Source of the DNA: Rhodococcoides trifolii
GTDB lineage: Bacteria > Actinomycetota > Actinomycetes > Mycobacteriales > Mycobacteriaceae
Direction: 5' to 3'
DNA: 64,000 nt
Assembly: GCF_014635345.1 (NCBI RefSeq)
Contig: NZ_BMCU01000003.1
Location: 496,001 to 560,000, forward strand
A program made the translations under genes and the position numbers. Of the stretch, positions 1 through 10,141 are shown piece after piece; position 1 is the stretch's first letter; each line of letters opens with the position of its first letter. The notes beneath the pieces are model-generated. The model did not search any database. It saw only the letters and a program-made list of their open reading frames with translations, and was not told the DNA's origin.

Positions 1-714
1 GGCGGGGAGGTAACGGGTGTAGTCGGCTGCGTACGGGGTCCAGCCCGCGGCGTATCCGAAGGCGGTACCGACGGTGAGCAGGAACCCGCCCATTCCCCCT
101 ACTCCGTCGGGCACGGCCGCAGCGCCGGGGTCCGACTTGCTCAGAACGACCACCGCGGTGACGGCGAAGACCACGGCGAGAACCGGGAAGGCGAACTTCT
201 CGAACGCCTGCACCAAGTTGTGGCCGAAGAACGCGAACGCCGTCTGCGCGAGAACGACGATGACGAGCGACGGCAGAGGACCGATCCCGAACAACGTGCT
301 CAGCGCGAACGCACCGCTGACGCTGTTGGTGGCGAACCAACCCACCCCGCACATGATCGACATGAATGCTGCCGGCAGCGCATTGCCGCGGTATCCGAAG
401 CCCAAGCGCCCGAGCACCATCTGCGGAACACCGTGCAGCGGTCCGCGGGCGGACAACACGTAATGCGCTCCGGCGCCGAGGCCTGTTCCTACGGCGAGTC
501 CGAGCACGGCCTGCCAGAATGTCATGCCGTACACGGCAACCGAGAGAACGCCGACGAAGATGGTCGCGAACTCGAGGTTGGGCGAAGTCCACGTCCAGAA
601 GAGCTGGCGCGGCCGACCGTGCCGATGTTCAGCGGCAATGGGTTCGTTCCCACCCGGCTCGACTGCAATGACGCGGGTGCCGTACTCGCCGTGGGCGGTA
701 TCCATCGAGCTCAT
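1..714 (-). CDS. NCS1-family nucleobase permease (cytosine/purine permease-like), C-terminus cut off
   Basis: Reading leftward from ATG at 714, 238 codons are open to the window edge with no stop. The product begins with about 30 hydrophilic residues. The W-T-S-P-N-L-E-F-A-T segment that follows is typical of the cytosine/purine/allantoin permease (NCS1) family. After it come at least five hydrophobic helices, including the Gly-rich helix F-G-Y-R-G-N-A-L-P. Known members are inner-membrane cation/nucleobase symporters of about 450-500 residues, so roughly half is present. A second ATG lies three codons in. The substrate cannot be told from this fragment. Confidence 0.85.
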   Translation of the reverse strand, partial: MSSMDTAHGEYGTRVIAVEPGGNEPIAAEHRHGRPRQLFWTWTSPNLEFATIFVGVLSVAVYGMTFWQAVLGLAVGTGLGAGAHYVLSARGPLHGVPQMVLGRLGFGYRGNALPAAFMSIMCGVGWFATNSVSGAFALSTLFGIGPLPSLVIVVLAQTAFAFFGHNLVQAFEKFAFPVLAVVFAVTAVVVLSKSDPGAAAVPDGVGGMGGFLLTVGTAFGYAAGWTPYAADYTRYLPA

Positions 715-779
715 CGAATCATGATGGGCGACGCGAGCGAAGACCGCTCTCCGAAAACGGGCGTTTCGCCTTGGTGTGT

Positions 780-1595
780 CTAGCTGCCGAGGATGGAGCG
801 CACGATCTGTTCGAGCGTCTCGCCGGGCTTCCACTCGGGAAGCGCCGGCGCGGTGGGCTGCGATCGGGCTAGATCGACTCCGCCGAGCGCGGCCTGCACG
901 TCCTCGTTCTGATCGCTCGGTCCACCCAAAGTGATTGCCGCGACGGAGAAGCCGGGGCCGATGGACGCCGACGCCACTGCGGTGGAGATGTCGTCCGCCC
1001 ACCCCCATTTGGTGCCCTGCACGCCGATCAGCTGCGAGGTTCCCCAGTTCTGGTCGGTTCCGTCGGATGCGACGGGCGTGGCTGCGGCCATCCACCCGGG
1101 AATCGGGCTGTCCGGGTGCAGCCTCTTCACACCTTCGAGGAACGTAACCAGATCTGCGGCACTGGTGTAGGAGTCGCCCCAGAAGGACCCGCGCGACGTG
1201 GACGTCAGGCCGTACTCGTCGGCGATCGAATCGATGGCCGAGGGGTATTTACGGTCGAGTTGCGACGCGGCGTAATCATCGCTCGACGTGATCATGTCTG
1301 CCGCGAGGTCGCGGTCACCGGCCGAGCCGTCACCTCGGCGGATGGCGTAATCGACGATGAACAGCTTGACTTCGGAGAGACCGGGCCGGCTCTCGGCCGC
1401 ATTCGGTGTGGCGATGCGCGTGCCGGCGCAGTCGAGTACCAGCGCCGTCCGAGAGGGCACTCCGGCGAAATCGGCGGGCAACGGACGCGCGCTCGCAGGT
1501 TGCGCAGACGCGGTGGCGACGGCACCGAGCGGAAGAAGTGCGACCAGAGCCGCGACTGCGGCGAGACGCCGTGTTCCGGAGAATGTTCTTCTCAT
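780..1595 (-). CDS. Secreted serine hydrolase with beta-lactamase/PBP-like fold
   Basis: A 271-residue protein starting at ATG 1595, with GGAGAG 8 nt upstream. Residues 1-32 form a signal peptide (Arg-rich n-region, Ala/Leu core, ASA-Q cleavage site), so it is exported. The class A beta-lactamase/DD-peptidase motifs are present in altered form. S74-E-V-K77 is the SxxK nucleophile motif, S105-D-D107 takes the place of SDN, and K196-W-G198 takes the place of KTG. The canonical Glu166 region is not obvious. It may be a peptidoglycan-acting or inactive PBP-like protein. True beta-lactamase activity is less likely given the altered triads. Confidence 0.75.
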   Translation of the reverse strand: MRRTFSGTRRLAAVAALVALLPLGAVATASAQPASARPLPADFAGVPSRTALVLDCAGTRIATPNAAESRPGLSEVKLFIVDYAIRRGDGSAGDRDLAADMITSSDDYAASQLDRKYPSAIDSIADEYGLTSTSRGSFWGDSYTSAADLVTFLEGVKRLHPDSPIPGWMAAATPVASDGTDQNWGTSQLIGVQGTKWGWADDISTAVASASIGPGFSVAAITLGGPSDQNEDVQAALGGVDLARSQPTAPALPEWKPGETLEQIVRSILGS

Positions 1596-1680
1596 CGTGG
1601 TGACTCTCCGAGCGGTTCGTGCGGCTGACCATCAGCAGTAATTCCAAAGTAATGGAACATTGAACATCTGGCGAACCGAG

Positions 1681-3081
1681 TCACTCGAGGCGCGACTTCT
1701 GCACCTTACCCATCGCATTGCGCGGAAGTGACTCGACCGACTTGATCTCTCGCGGCCGCTTGTGCACCGACAGTTGCGATGCGACGTGATCGATCAGGTC
1801 CTTCTCGATCACGTCCTCCCCCACGACGTACGCGACGATTCTTTGCCCGAGATCCGGGTCCGGTACTCCGACCACCGCCACCTCGCGCACCGAGGGATGA
1901 CCGAGAAGCGCCGTTTCCACCTCACCGGCACCGACCCTGAATCCGCCGGTCTTGATCAGATCGGTCGATTCGCGTCCGACGATGCGGTGGAACCCGTCCG
2001 GTCCGATGACGGCCACGTCTCCGGTGACGAACCACCCGTCCTGCGTCGTCGATTTCGCGGTGGCGTCGGCGTTGTTCAGGTAACCCTCGAACGTCATCGG
2101 TCCACGGACCTGAAGCCCACCGATGCTTTCGCCGTCGTGGGGCACGTCGTTGCCTGCTTCGTCACGCAGCCGGGTCTCGACCCCACGCACCGGTACGCCG
2201 ACCCAGCCGGGGCGTCGTTCACCGTCCGCCCGCGTACTGATCGTGATCAGCGTTTCGCTCATGCCGTAGCGCTCGATGGGCGCCAATCCGGTCAACTCGG
2301 TCAGCTTCTCGAACACCGGAACCGGGAGTGCGGCGCTGCCGGACACCAAGAGCCGGGCACCCCGCAGGTGCCCGGCCGCCTCAGGATCGTCGGCAATGCG
2401 TGACCAGACGGTGGGAACTCCGAAGTAGATCGTCCCCGGTGCCGCCGCGTAGCTCTCGGGCGTCGGCTTCACGGTGTGTATCACGCGGGATCCGATGCGG
2501 AGCGGACCGAGGATTCCGAGGATCAGACCGTGCACGTGATAGAGCGGGAGTCCGTGCACGAGAACGTCGTTGGCCGTCCACGCCCATGCTTCGGCAAGCG
2601 CGTCGAGGCCGTTCTCGATCGCACCGCGACTGAGCAGCACGCCCTTCGGAGGGCCGGTGGTTCCGGAGGTGTAGAGAACGAAAGCCGTTGCGGTGACGGG
2701 AGGTTCGGCATAGCTGTGCCACGATCGGGCATGAAGCCGGACCGGGACCGACGGCACGCCGCCGTCGTGTTCCGGAGCCACACCCAGCCAGGCCTGCGCC
2801 CCGGAATCCGCCAGGATGTGGTCCAACTCGGCAGGCCCGGAGTCCGGCGGAACCGGCACCACAGGAACTCCGGCGATGAGCGCTCCGATGACGGCGATGA
2901 CCGTGGAGACTGTCGGGCGAGCGAGCACGGCCACCCGCTGCGCCCCCATGATGCGTTCCGCCACCGATGTGGCCGCGCCGAGGATGTCGCTGCGCGAAAG
3001 CACGTCGTCGCCGATGGTGACCGCGTCGGCAATGTCGTCCCCGCGGGCGACGGTGTACGAGTTCAGAGACCTGAGAAGCAC
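1681..3081 (-). CDS. fadD36: Acyl-CoA synthetase, AMP-binding (FadD36-like)
   Basis: A 466-residue adenylate-forming enzyme that activates an acyl acid with ATP to its CoA thioester. The P-loop-like motif [13 protein letters not shown] lies near residue 140. The YGMSET motif (about 270), the GDV aspartate (about 355) and the C-terminal hinge and catalytic Lys ([14 protein letters not shown] at the end) are all present. Length and lineage match M. tuberculosis FadD36 (473 aa), a short synthetase lacking FAAL insertions. The start is GTG at 3081. It lies 12 nt behind the small Cys-rich gene on the same strand, so they are probably co-transcribed. Substrate chain length is unknown. Confidence 0.85.
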   Translation of the reverse strand: MLLRSLNSYTVARGDDIADAVTIGDDVLSRSDILGAATSVAERIMGAQRVAVLARPTVSTVIAVIGALIAGVPVVPVPPDSGPAELDHILADSGAQAWLGVAPEHDGGVPSVPVRLHARSWHSYAEPPVTATAFVLYTSGTTGPPKGVLLSRGAIENGLDALAEAWAWTANDVLVHGLPLYHVHGLILGILGPLRIGSRVIHTVKPTPESYAAAPGTIYFGVPTVWSRIADDPEAAGHLRGARLLVSGSAALPVPVFEKLTELTGLAPIERYGMSETLITISTRADGERRPGWVGVPVRGVETRLRDEAGNDVPHDGESIGGLQVRGPMTFEGYLNNADATAKSTTQDGWFVTGDVAVIGPDGFHRIVGRESTDLIKTGGFRVGAGEVETALLGHPSVREVAVVGVPDPDLGQRIVAYVVGEDVIEKDLIDHVASQLSVHKRPREIKSVESLPRNAMGKVQKSRLE

Positions 3082-3093
3082 GTCAGAAGTGTG

Positions 3094-3294
3094 TCACGAC
3101 GCCAGCAAGATGCGATCCGGGCCGTCCACGCACTCGCACCCACCGGCAACGGCGGAGCAGTCGACGACGAACACGTGGCGAACCGATTGCAATTCCGCAC
3201 AATTGCCTTCGGTGCATTCGACGGCATTCGACGCGTGCACGATCAGCGTTCCGTGGCAATGGTCGACGGCGCGGGCGCAGTCTCTGCACTTCAT
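3094..3294 (-). CDS. Small Cys-rich conserved actinobacterial protein (66 aa)
   Basis: ATG at 3294 is preceded by GAGAGGAC, a good ribosome site about 8 nt upstream. The 66-residue product has seven cysteines and paired His/Cys. It begins M-K-C-R-D-C, followed by D-H-C-H-G-T near residue 11, then further single Cys and a C-E-C close to the end. This pattern suggests a zinc-binding or disulfide-rich mini-protein. I recognise it only as a type of conserved hypothetical protein in mycolata. The frame is open further upstream, but the internal ATG has the ribosome site. It precedes fadD36 by 12 nt and probably forms an operon with it. Confidence 0.75.
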   Translation of the reverse strand: MKCRDCARAVDHCHGTLIVHASNAVECTEGNCAELQSVRHVFVVDCSAVAGGCECVDGPDRILLAS

Positions 3295-3472
3295 CGTGTC
3301 ACTGTCCTCTCTCTCGATGTCCCTCAGTACTACCACCGGCCTCCGACACGGCTTGTCGCACACGGCGTGTGCCACTAACGGGTTTCTTGCATCTTCGGCA
3401 GACACAAACCGGGCATTCCCTGGCTTTCGGGTACCTCGGCCGGTCCTGCACGCTCGACGTGAACATTGGACG

Positions 3473-3484
3473 ACGAATATTCGT
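3473..3484. promoter_or_regulatory. Perfect 12-bp palindrome in the divergent promoter region
   Basis: ACGAATATTCGT is a perfect inverted repeat in the 277-bp gap between the small Cys-rich gene (leftward) and the ferritin-like gene (rightward). A possible -10 element TACGGT lies at 3515-3520, about 50 bp before the ferritin-like start. The palindrome is a candidate operator. No regulator is identified. Confidence 0.4.
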
Positions 3485-3571
3485 GTCTGGCCGAACATCT
3501 CGATCAGGTCGCGCTACGGTAACGAAGTCTCGTCGGGGGGTCGCGACCATCCACGTCGAAAAGGACCCCGC

Positions 3572-4546
3572 ATGTTCGATCGTCTCTTCATCAAGAATGC
3601 CATCGACCGAAGTTCCGAAAACGCTCTCGATCGCCGCCGCTTCTTCCGGGCAGCAGGAATGACCGGCCTCGGAGTCGGCGCCACTATGGTCGCAGGAAGC
3701 GGATTGGCTTCTGCCCAGGAGTTCGGATCCTCGGGTCCCGGCTTCCCCGGTCTCCCCCAGTTTCCGGGATTTCCCGGTCAAGGGCCCAGTGACAGCGCCA
3801 TCCTCAACTTCGCGCTGAACCTGGAGTACCTCGAGGCCGAGTTCTACCTTCGCGCAGTCACCGGCGCGGGCCTCGGCGACGACCTGGTGGGCGGAACCGG
3901 AACACCCGGCGGAGTCACGGGCGGTAAGCAGGTCAAGTTCGACACGCCTGCCATCAAGGCCTACGCGCAGGAGATCGCGGACGACGAGCGGGCTCACGTT
4001 GCTTTTCTCCGAGGTGCTCTCGGCTCTGCAGCCGTCTCGCGTCCGGCAATCGATCTCGTCGCCAGCTTCAACGCTGCAGCAACTGCCGCCGGTCTGATCG
4101 AGGCCGGTGGGTCGTTCGACCCGTTCGCCGACGAGAAGAGCTTCCTCTTGGGCGCCTTCATCTTCGAGGACGTGGGCGTCACGGCATACAAGGGTGCGGC
4201 GCCGCTGATCTCGAACAAGACCTACCTCGAAGCCGCGGCCGGCATCCTGTCCGTCGAGGCCTATCACGCCGGGATCGTGCGCACATCGCTCTACAACCTG
4301 GGGCTGATCGATGCCGCGAACGCCATCTCCGATGCACGCGACAGCCTCGACGGACCGACGGATCTCGATCAGGGCCTCACGTTGAACGGCGGTGCGAACC
4401 TCGTGCCCACCGATCCCAGCGGTATCACCTTCAGCCGGACCCCCGGCCAGGTTCTCAACATCGTCTACCTCAACCCGAAGCCGGTGCGCTCCGGCGGTTT
4501 CTACCCCGCGGGCGTCAACGGGGAACTGAACACCAGCGGCGGATAA
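3572..4546 (+). CDS. Tat-exported ferritin-like domain protein
   Basis: ATG 3572 has AAGGAC upstream and gives 324 residues. The N-terminus carries a twin-arginine signal (D-R-R-R-F-F-R-A-A, residues 21-29, then a hydrophobic stretch ending at ASAQ), so the protein is exported folded. A Gly/Pro-rich linker of G-F-P-G type follows. The next part is a ferritin-like four-helix domain of the Ferritin_2 / desiccation-associated type. It contains [10 protein letters not shown] and D-D-E-R-A-H, the helix-borne Glu/His patterns that could hold a di-iron site. A third segment, S-V-E-A-Y-H-A-G, completes the set. A role in iron or oxidative stress is inferred only. It is convergent with the next gene, with 3 bp between them. 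Confidence 0.85.
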   Translation: MFDRLFIKNAIDRSSENALDRRRFFRAAGMTGLGVGATMVAGSGLASAQEFGSSGPGFPGLPQFPGFPGQGPSDSAILNFALNLEYLEAEFYLRAVTGAGLGDDLVGGTGTPGGVTGGKQVKFDTPAIKAYAQEIADDERAHVAFLRGALGSAAVSRPAIDLVASFNAAATAAGLIEAGGSFDPFADEKSFLLGAFIFEDVGVTAYKGAAPLISNKTYLEAAAGILSVEAYHAGIVRTSLYNLGLIDAANAISDARDSLDGPTDLDQGLTLNGGANLVPTDPSGITFSRTPGQVLNIVYLNPKPVRSGGFYPAGVNGELNTSGG

Positions 4547-4549
4547 CCG

Positions 4550-5089
4550 TCACAGCAGGAGCGTGATCACAGCGGCGATCGACGCTCCGGCCAGCATTGC
4601 GACGACCAGTACGGCCGCGACCACTCGTATTCCGGATCGAGTGGTCGCGACCGTGGTGGGCCACTCACGGAACGCCTCGACGTCGACTCCGTCCTGCTCG
4701 AAGAAGTGCACCTCACCGGGCGGTTCCCACTCCTGACCGCTCGCCCGCACCCTCGAACCCAGAATCGCGAGGCGTCGGCGGGCACGAGGCGGATAGGCGG
4801 ACGACGGCGCCCGGATCGGCAACGCACGAGCCAGTGCCAGAGGATCCGGGTACGCCGTCGCCAGCGCCTTCAGCGCAGGCGTCACGTCGGGGTCCTCGTC
4901 CGGTCGGTCCGTCAGGAACCACGCCGCACCCGCGGCCGCGAGATCGTCCATCGCCAGGTACGCGTAGCCGAGCAGGTCGAGTGCGCCCTGGGAAGCCGGC
5001 TCCTGCTCCAGAACCGAGCTCAGTCGGTTGCGGGCGCGCCACGGTTCACCGCAGGCGATGTCCTCTTGTGCTCGGTCCAGTGCACCCAC
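4550..5089 (-). CDS. TPR-like protein with C-terminal membrane anchor
   Basis: A 179-residue protein starting at GTG 5089. Residues 1-60 look like one or two TPR helical hairpins (D-R-A-Q-E-D-I-A...A-L-D-L-L-G-Y-A-Y-L). The middle is a charged linker. Residues about 152-178 form a single hydrophobic helix ending the protein, giving a C-tail-anchored topology. It resembles uncharacterised actinobacterial DUF6584-type proteins, but I cannot confirm the family. It starts 9 nt after the dapC stop on the same strand, so it belongs to the fdxC-dapC transcription unit. Its link to lysine synthesis may be only positional. Confidence 0.65.
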   Translation of the reverse strand: MGALDRAQEDIACGEPWRARNRLSSVLEQEPASQGALDLLGYAYLAMDDLAAAGAAWFLTDRPDEDPDVTPALKALATAYPDPLALARALPIRAPSSAYPPRARRRLAILGSRVRASGQEWEPPGEVHFFEQDGVDVEAFREWPTTVATTRSGIRVVAAVLVVAMLAGASIAAVITLLL

Positions 5090-5098
5090 GGTCGGACC

Positions 5099-6220
5099 TC
5101 AGTTCGAACCCAGCCGCGCGACCGCGGCATCGATCCGCTCGTCGGTGGCAGTCAGCGCAATACGCACGTGCTTCGATCCGCGCGGTCCGTAGAACTCTCC
5201 CGGCGCAACCAGGATGCCGCGCTCGGCGAACCACGCCACCGTGTCCCGGCATGCCTCACCGCGGGTCGCCCACAGGTACAGGCCCGCTTCGGAATGATCG
5301 ATGGTGAATCCGGCTCCGGACACCGCGGACCGCAACGATTGGCGACGGCGCCGGTACCGCTCGCGCTGCTCGTTCTCGTGCTCGTCGTCCGACAACGCGG
5401 CGGTCATGGCGGCCTGGATGGGATACGGCACCATCATGCCCGCGTGCTTGCGCACCTCGAGGAGCTCCGCAACCAGGGCGCTGTCGCCGGTGACGAAGCC
5501 GGCACGGTAGCTCGCGAGGTTGGACGTCTTCGACAACGAATGCACCGCAAGCAGACCGGTGAAGTCGCCCCCGCAGACCCGCGGGTCCAGAACCGACAGC
5601 GCCGGCCCGTCCCAACTCAGCCCGAGGTAGCACTCGTCCGACACGACGATGGTGCCGCGTTCACGTGCCCAGTCGACGACCTTGCGCAGGTGCGCCTCAC
5701 CGAGCACCTGACCTGTCGGATTGGACGGCGAGTTCACGAAGATCATCGACGGCCGTTGCGGACCGAACCCGACCGTGTCGTCGGACCGGACGACGCTCGA
5801 ATGTGCCAGTAGCGCACCGACTTCGTACGTGGGATACGCGAGTTCCGGAATCACCACGAGGTCGTCGGACCCGAAACCGAGAAGCGTCGGCAACCACGCA
5901 ATCATTTCCTTGGTGCCGATGGCCGGCAACACGGCGTCGTCGGCAAGACCGGTGACGCCGTACCTTCTCTCGAGCGCCGCCACGGCCGCGGCGCGAAGGG
6001 CCGAGGTTCCCACCGTCGCCGGATAACCCGGCTCGGCAGAGGCTGCATGCAGTGCGTCCCGAACGACGGGTGCGACCGGGTCGACGGGCGTTCCGACCGA
6101 CAGGTTGACGATGCCGTCCGGGTGCGACGCGGCAGTCGCCTTCACGTCGGCGAGCGAATCCCACGGGAAGTCCGGCAATCCGGCTGCCCGTGGGATTCGG
6201 TTCGATGTTGCGACCGGCAA
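5099..6220 (-). CDS. dapC: N-succinyldiaminopimelate aminotransferase DapC
   Basis: A PLP-dependent fold-type I aminotransferase that makes N-succinyl-L,L-diaminopimelate in lysine and peptidoglycan-precursor synthesis. The P-D-F-P-W-D-S-L N-terminus, S-P-S-N-P-T-G and the PLP-lysine segment S-L-S-K-T-S-N match mycobacterial DapC. The start is assigned to TTG 6220, two nt after the fdxC stop and with GGCGAG about 8 nt upstream, giving 373 aa. CTG 6226 is an alternative. The frame stays open far upstream, but that stretch lies antisense to nothing and overlaps fdxC, so it is not coding. The fdxC-dapC order is the same as in M. tuberculosis (Rv1177-Rv1178). Confidence 0.93.
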   Translation of the reverse strand: MPVATSNRIPRAAGLPDFPWDSLADVKATAASHPDGIVNLSVGTPVDPVAPVVRDALHAASAEPGYPATVGTSALRAAAVAALERRYGVTGLADDAVLPAIGTKEMIAWLPTLLGFGSDDLVVIPELAYPTYEVGALLAHSSVVRSDDTVGFGPQRPSMIFVNSPSNPTGQVLGEAHLRKVVDWARERGTIVVSDECYLGLSWDGPALSVLDPRVCGGDFTGLLAVHSLSKTSNLASYRAGFVTGDSALVAELLEVRKHAGMMVPYPIQAAMTAALSDDEHENEQRERYRRRRQSLRSAVSGAGFTIDHSEAGLYLWATRGEACRDTVAWFAERGILVAPGEFYGPRGSKHVRIALTATDERIDAAVARLGSN

Positions 6221-6222
6221 GA

Positions 6223-6546
6223 TCAGCTCTCGCCCATCGGCGGCAGGGCCTTGATGAAGGGCGGATCGAAGTCGGTCTTGCCGACCTTGGCCGCGCCACC
6301 CGGGGAACCCAGATCGTCGAAGAAGTCGACGTTGGCACCGACGTACGCGGACCACTGATCGGGAACGTCGTCCTCGTAGAAGATCGCCTCGACGGGGCAC
6401 ACCGGTTCACACGCGCCGCAGTCCACACACTCGTCGGGGTGGATGTACAGCATGCGGCCGCCCTCGTAGATGCAGTCGACAGGGCATTCTTCGATGCATG
6501 CCTTGTCCAGCACATCGACGCACGGTTCTGCAATCGTGTAGGGCAC
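6223..6546 (-). CDS. fdxC: 7Fe ferredoxin FdxC
   Basis: A 107-residue cytoplasmic electron carrier with one [3Fe-4S] and one [4Fe-4S] cluster. Cluster cysteines are C9, C17 and C21 with C50, and C25, C40, C43, C46. The C-V-D-C-G-A-C-E-P-V-C-P block is diagnostic. The C-terminal half (W-S-A-Y...D-D-L-G-S-P-G-G-A-A-K-V-G) matches the long mycobacterial FdxC/FdxA type. The start is GTG 6546, with AAGGAG six nt upstream. It heads an operon with dapC. Partners could include cytochromes P450 or other oxidoreductases, but none is adjacent. Confidence 0.95.
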   Translation of the reverse strand: MPYTIAEPCVDVLDKACIEECPVDCIYEGGRMLYIHPDECVDCGACEPVCPVEAIFYEDDVPDQWSAYVGANVDFFDDLGSPGGAAKVGKTDFDPPFIKALPPMGES

Positions 6547-6657
6547 TGGTGTCTCCTTGACCTTTCTCGAGCTTGTGGGGCGAGTAGGTACTACCCGAAC
6601 CGAAGCTCAAGTATCACCCGACCACTGCCCCGTTTCGCGCTGAGGGTGCCCTGACCG

Positions 6658-7449
6658 CTAGGCGGCGGACAGACCCTCGGTGCGTATCCACTTTCGTGCA
6701 AGTTTCACTGCGCGCGACAGCGCACCGCGTTCTCCGAAATAGCCGGCTACGGCGCCGACGACAGGCACGTTGCCGAGCCACCGATAAACGGTACGGGCGT
6801 CGGGTCGCTTGTCCAACTCGTCTGCGATGCCTCGAAGGATCTTCGTGACCGACCACAATGCAGAGAGCACTGCGGACGGCGAACGCGGTCTGTCCTCGGT
6901 CGCAGCCTCCGCCGTTCTGGTCTCGAGAGACTTTCGACCGGCGTCCGGCCTTCCCGCCGCCTTCGCTTCGTCCACCGCTCTGCTCGGCAGATTTCGCTTG
7001 CAGAGCACTGCTGCGAGCAGACGGACCAGCTCGTCGTGGTCCGTCACTCCGCATTCGCGTGCGACGGCCACGATCACCATGGCCTGGTTGGAGAAGCCAA
7101 GGATGTCCTGCAGCGGCAGACGACGCGCCAGCACTCCGAAGAAGCCGGGAAAGGCCACCGCAATCGTCCCGAGTGCACCGACGCGGTTGACCCACCACGA
7201 CGTTCGCTTGTCGAGCGACATGGTCGACCACGCCTCGGTGCCGGGGACGTCGGTGGCGTCGAAGACCCAGGCGACCGCGTCGAGTGCCTGATCGAGTCGC
7301 GTGTCGGTATCGGATGCGGTGCGGAACGTGCGCTTCTTGATCCCGAAGGGGTCACGTTCGGCCAGCAGAGTCAGGGTCGGGACGATGACGCGGACGGCGG
7401 CGCCGAGTGCGGCGGCCACCTTCTCGTCACCGAGGCGATCGGGGCTCAC
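6658..7449 (-). CDS. Unknown protein translationally coupled to fbiC
   Basis: A 263-residue protein whose GTG start (7449) overlaps the fbiC stop in a GTGA tetranucleotide, implying coupled translation. I do not recognise the family. A moderately hydrophobic stretch at residues about 90-135 ([14 protein letters not shown]) may associate with the membrane. It is followed by a charged, low-complexity linker (about 160-190) and a basic C-terminus. It carries no Cys cluster motif and no nucleotide-binding loop. Its position suggests a role linked to F420 synthesis or use, but that is inference from coupling alone. Confidence 0.7.
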   Translation of the reverse strand: MSPDRLGDEKVAAALGAAVRVIVPTLTLLAERDPFGIKKRTFRTASDTDTRLDQALDAVAWVFDATDVPGTEAWSTMSLDKRTSWWVNRVGALGTIAVAFPGFFGVLARRLPLQDILGFSNQAMVIVAVARECGVTDHDELVRLLAAVLCKRNLPSRAVDEAKAAGRPDAGRKSLETRTAEAATEDRPRSPSAVLSALWSVTKILRGIADELDKRPDARTVYRWLGNVPVVGAVAGYFGERGALSRAVKLARKWIRTEGLSAA

Positions 7450-10016
7450 GCAGCGGTGCTCCTGTCGGTGTAGGCGGTGCTTCGTTGGACGGCGCGGCGG
7501 CCGATGCCGTTCGCGATGGCGTGCAGTTCTTCGACGGTCTTCTCGGATCCGTGTTGCGATCCTGCCATCCGGGAGATGGTCTCCTCCATCAACGTTCCGC
7601 CCAGGTCGTTGGCGCCGCCGTTCAGCATCACCTGCGTTCCGGTGACGCCCAGCTTGACCCAGGACGTCTGAATGTTGTCGATGCGCCCGTGCAGCATGAT
7701 GCGCGCCAGCGCATGCACCGCCCGGTTGTCACGGTTCGTCGGACCGGGGCGCGAGGCGCCCGCAAGGTAGAGCGGTGAACTTTGATGCACGAACGGAAGC
7801 GGGACGAACTCGGTGAAGCCTCCGGTCTTGTCCTGAATCCCCTTGAGCACGTTGAGATGTCCGACCCAGTGCGACGGATTGTCGACGTGGCCGTACATCA
7901 TCGTCGACGACGATCTGAGCCCGACCTCGTGCGCAGTGGTGACGACGTCGATCCATGTCTGCGCCGGCAGTTTGCCCTTGGTGAGCACCCACCGCACCTC
8001 GTCGTCGAGAATCTCCGCCGCGGTTCCGGGAATCGTGTCCAGTCCGGCGGCCCGCAACTCGATCAGCCAATCGCGCACCGACTGCCCGCCGCGGGAGGCG
8101 CCGTTGACGATCTCCATCGGTGAGAACGCGTGCACGTGCATCTCCGGTACGCGCGCTTTGACCGCGCGCACCAGGTCCGCGTACCCCGTCACGGGGAGTT
8201 CGGGATCGATACCTCCCTGCATGCACACCTCGGTGGCGCCGAGTACGTGCGCTTCCCACGCCCGGTCCGCCACCTCTGTGGAGGACAGGGAGAACGCGTC
8301 GGCGTCGCCCTTGCGCTGAGCGAACGCGCAGAACCGACACCCGGTGTAGCAGATGTTGGTGAAGTTGATGTTCCGGTTGATCACGTAGGTGACATCGTCG
8401 CCGACGACGTCCTTGCGCAGGTGATCGGCGAACGCGGCGACCGCGTCCAGCGCGGATCCCTCGGCGGTGGCGAGTGCCAGGTACTGATCGTCGGTCAACC
8501 CGCCGGGGTTCTTCTCCGCAGCCCGCAACGCCGATGCGACGTCTCGGTCGACAGTCTCGAGCGCGGCCAGCCCGGCTACCTGTTCGCGGATGGATTCCCA
8601 GTCACCGAACGCCGATCCGATGTCCGAACGCGTGTCGGTGTTGCGGCCGTCGGTGTCGATCTCGGTGTTCAGATCGACCCGTCCGGTCGATTCCCACACC
8701 TCGTCCGGTTCCTGCCACGGCAGACCCGCCGGCATCGTGTCGGGCCGCGCGAGCCCGGTGACCGGATCGGCCAACGCACGGACGTGGACGGAAATTCTGG
8801 GATCGATCCACGGTGACCCGGCGAGCACGTACTTCGGTTGCGCCGCAGTGCGTTCGGTGAGGATGAATCCGGCGCCGGCACTGATCTCGGCGAGCGAATC
8901 GAGGTTCGGCCACGGGCGCTCGGGATTGACGTGATCCGGCGTCAGCGGGGACACACCGCCCCAATCGTCGACGCCGGCGGCGAGCAACGCCGCACATTCC
9001 TCCGCCGCAACGAGATTCGGCGGCGCTTGGATACGCATCGACGGTCCGAGCAGCAATCGCGCCACGGCGATCGTCGCCGTGAACTCTTCCAGCCCGGCGT
9101 CGGGCGAGCCGCGCATGGCGGTGTCGTCCTTGGCCAGAAAATTCTGGACGATCACTTCCTGGACGTGCCCGAAAGCCTTGTGCGAGGAACGTATTGCCAT
9201 GATCGACTCGGCGCGGTCACGGATCGTTTCCCCGATGCCCACCAGGATTCCGGTGGTGAACGGAACGTTCAGCCGACCCGCGTCGGTCAGGGTGCGCAGC
9301 CGGACAGCCGGATCCTTGTCCGGACTTCCGTAGTGAGCCTGGCCCTTCTCCTCGAAAAGCCGCCGCGAGGTGGTCTCGAGCATCATGCCCATCGACGGCG
9401 CCACAGGCTTGAGTCGTGACATCTCTTCCCAGCTCATGACGCCTGGATTCAGGTGCGGCAACAGGCCGGTCTCCTCGAGCACCCGGATCGACATCGCACG
9501 CAGGTAGTCGAGCGTGGAGTCGTACCCCCGCGCGTCGAGCCATTCCTTCGCCTCCGGCCACCGCGCCTCGGGACGGTCGCCGAGGGTGAACAGTGCTTCC
9601 TTGCACCCCAGTTCGGCCCCGCGGCGAGCGATGTCGAGCACCTCGTCGGCTTCGAGGAACATCGAATGGCCCTCGGCGCGCAGTTTGCCCGGAACCGTGA
9701 CGAACGTGCAGTAGTGGCACGTGTCGCGGCACAGACGCGTCAAGGGAATGAACACCTTCCGCGAATACGTCACCGTTCCCGGGCGACGCTCCGCGAGCAA
9801 CCCGGCGTCACGCACCCGAGCGGCCGACGTCGTCAGATCCACCAGATCGTCACCGCGGGCGTGCAGAAGAACAGTGGCCTCGTCGACGTTGAGCACCACA
9901 CCGTCTCGTGCACGCCGAAGCGCACGACGAACGGCAGAGGCGGACGGCTCCGGTTCCGCACTGGGTGCAACGGACGACGACGGCGATGACACTGTGGGAT
10001 CGGGCAGAAAAGTCAC
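7446..10016 (-). CDS. fbiC: FO synthase FbiC (7,8-didemethyl-8-hydroxy-5-deazariboflavin synthase)
   Basis: A bifunctional radical-SAM enzyme that makes FO, the chromophore of coenzyme F420, from a riboflavin precursor and tyrosine. Two radical-SAM domains are fused. The CofG-like N-terminal half has C96-x3-C100-x2-C103 (R-D-T-C-H-Y-C). The CofH-like C-terminal half has C-Y-T-G-C-R-F-C near residue 555. GTG at 10016 gives 856 residues, equal to the M. tuberculosis protein. Open sequence further upstream is ignored. It is divergent from the PH-domain operon (125 bp gap) and coupled to the unknown gene downstream. Confidence 0.96.
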   Translation of the reverse strand: MTFLPDPTVSSPSSSVAPSAEPEPSASAVRRALRRARDGVVLNVDEATVLLHARGDDLVDLTTSAARVRDAGLLAERRPGTVTYSRKVFIPLTRLCRDTCHYCTFVTVPGKLRAEGHSMFLEADEVLDIARRGAELGCKEALFTLGDRPEARWPEAKEWLDARGYDSTLDYLRAMSIRVLEETGLLPHLNPGVMSWEEMSRLKPVAPSMGMMLETTSRRLFEEKGQAHYGSPDKDPAVRLRTLTDAGRLNVPFTTGILVGIGETIRDRAESIMAIRSSHKAFGHVQEVIVQNFLAKDDTAMRGSPDAGLEEFTATIAVARLLLGPSMRIQAPPNLVAAEECAALLAAGVDDWGGVSPLTPDHVNPERPWPNLDSLAEISAGAGFILTERTAAQPKYVLAGSPWIDPRISVHVRALADPVTGLARPDTMPAGLPWQEPDEVWESTGRVDLNTEIDTDGRNTDTRSDIGSAFGDWESIREQVAGLAALETVDRDVASALRAAEKNPGGLTDDQYLALATAEGSALDAVAAFADHLRKDVVGDDVTYVINRNINFTNICYTGCRFCAFAQRKGDADAFSLSSTEVADRAWEAHVLGATEVCMQGGIDPELPVTGYADLVRAVKARVPEMHVHAFSPMEIVNGASRGGQSVRDWLIELRAAGLDTIPGTAAEILDDEVRWVLTKGKLPAQTWIDVVTTAHEVGLRSSSTMMYGHVDNPSHWVGHLNVLKGIQDKTGGFTEFVPLPFVHQSSPLYLAGASRPGPTNRDNRAVHALARIMLHGRIDNIQTSWVKLGVTGTQVMLNGGANDLGGTLMEETISRMAGSQHGSEKTVEELHAIANGIGRRAVQRSTAYTDRSTAA

Positions 10017-10141
10017 GGTTCGATCATGCGCCTTCGGACTGTGTGCTTGCCACTGCAGGGGTCGCTGAGTCACAGTGTTGCCACAAGTCCGTAGCAGTGC
10101 GAACAGACGACCTGTCGTGTCGACTCCTGGACAAGGACACC

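Noticed and set aside
2816..3571. An N-terminal extension of the ferritin-like protein upstream of 3572
   Set aside because: The frame is open, but the extension would bury the Tat signal, overlaps two minus-strand genes, and a ribosome site precedes the internal ATG.
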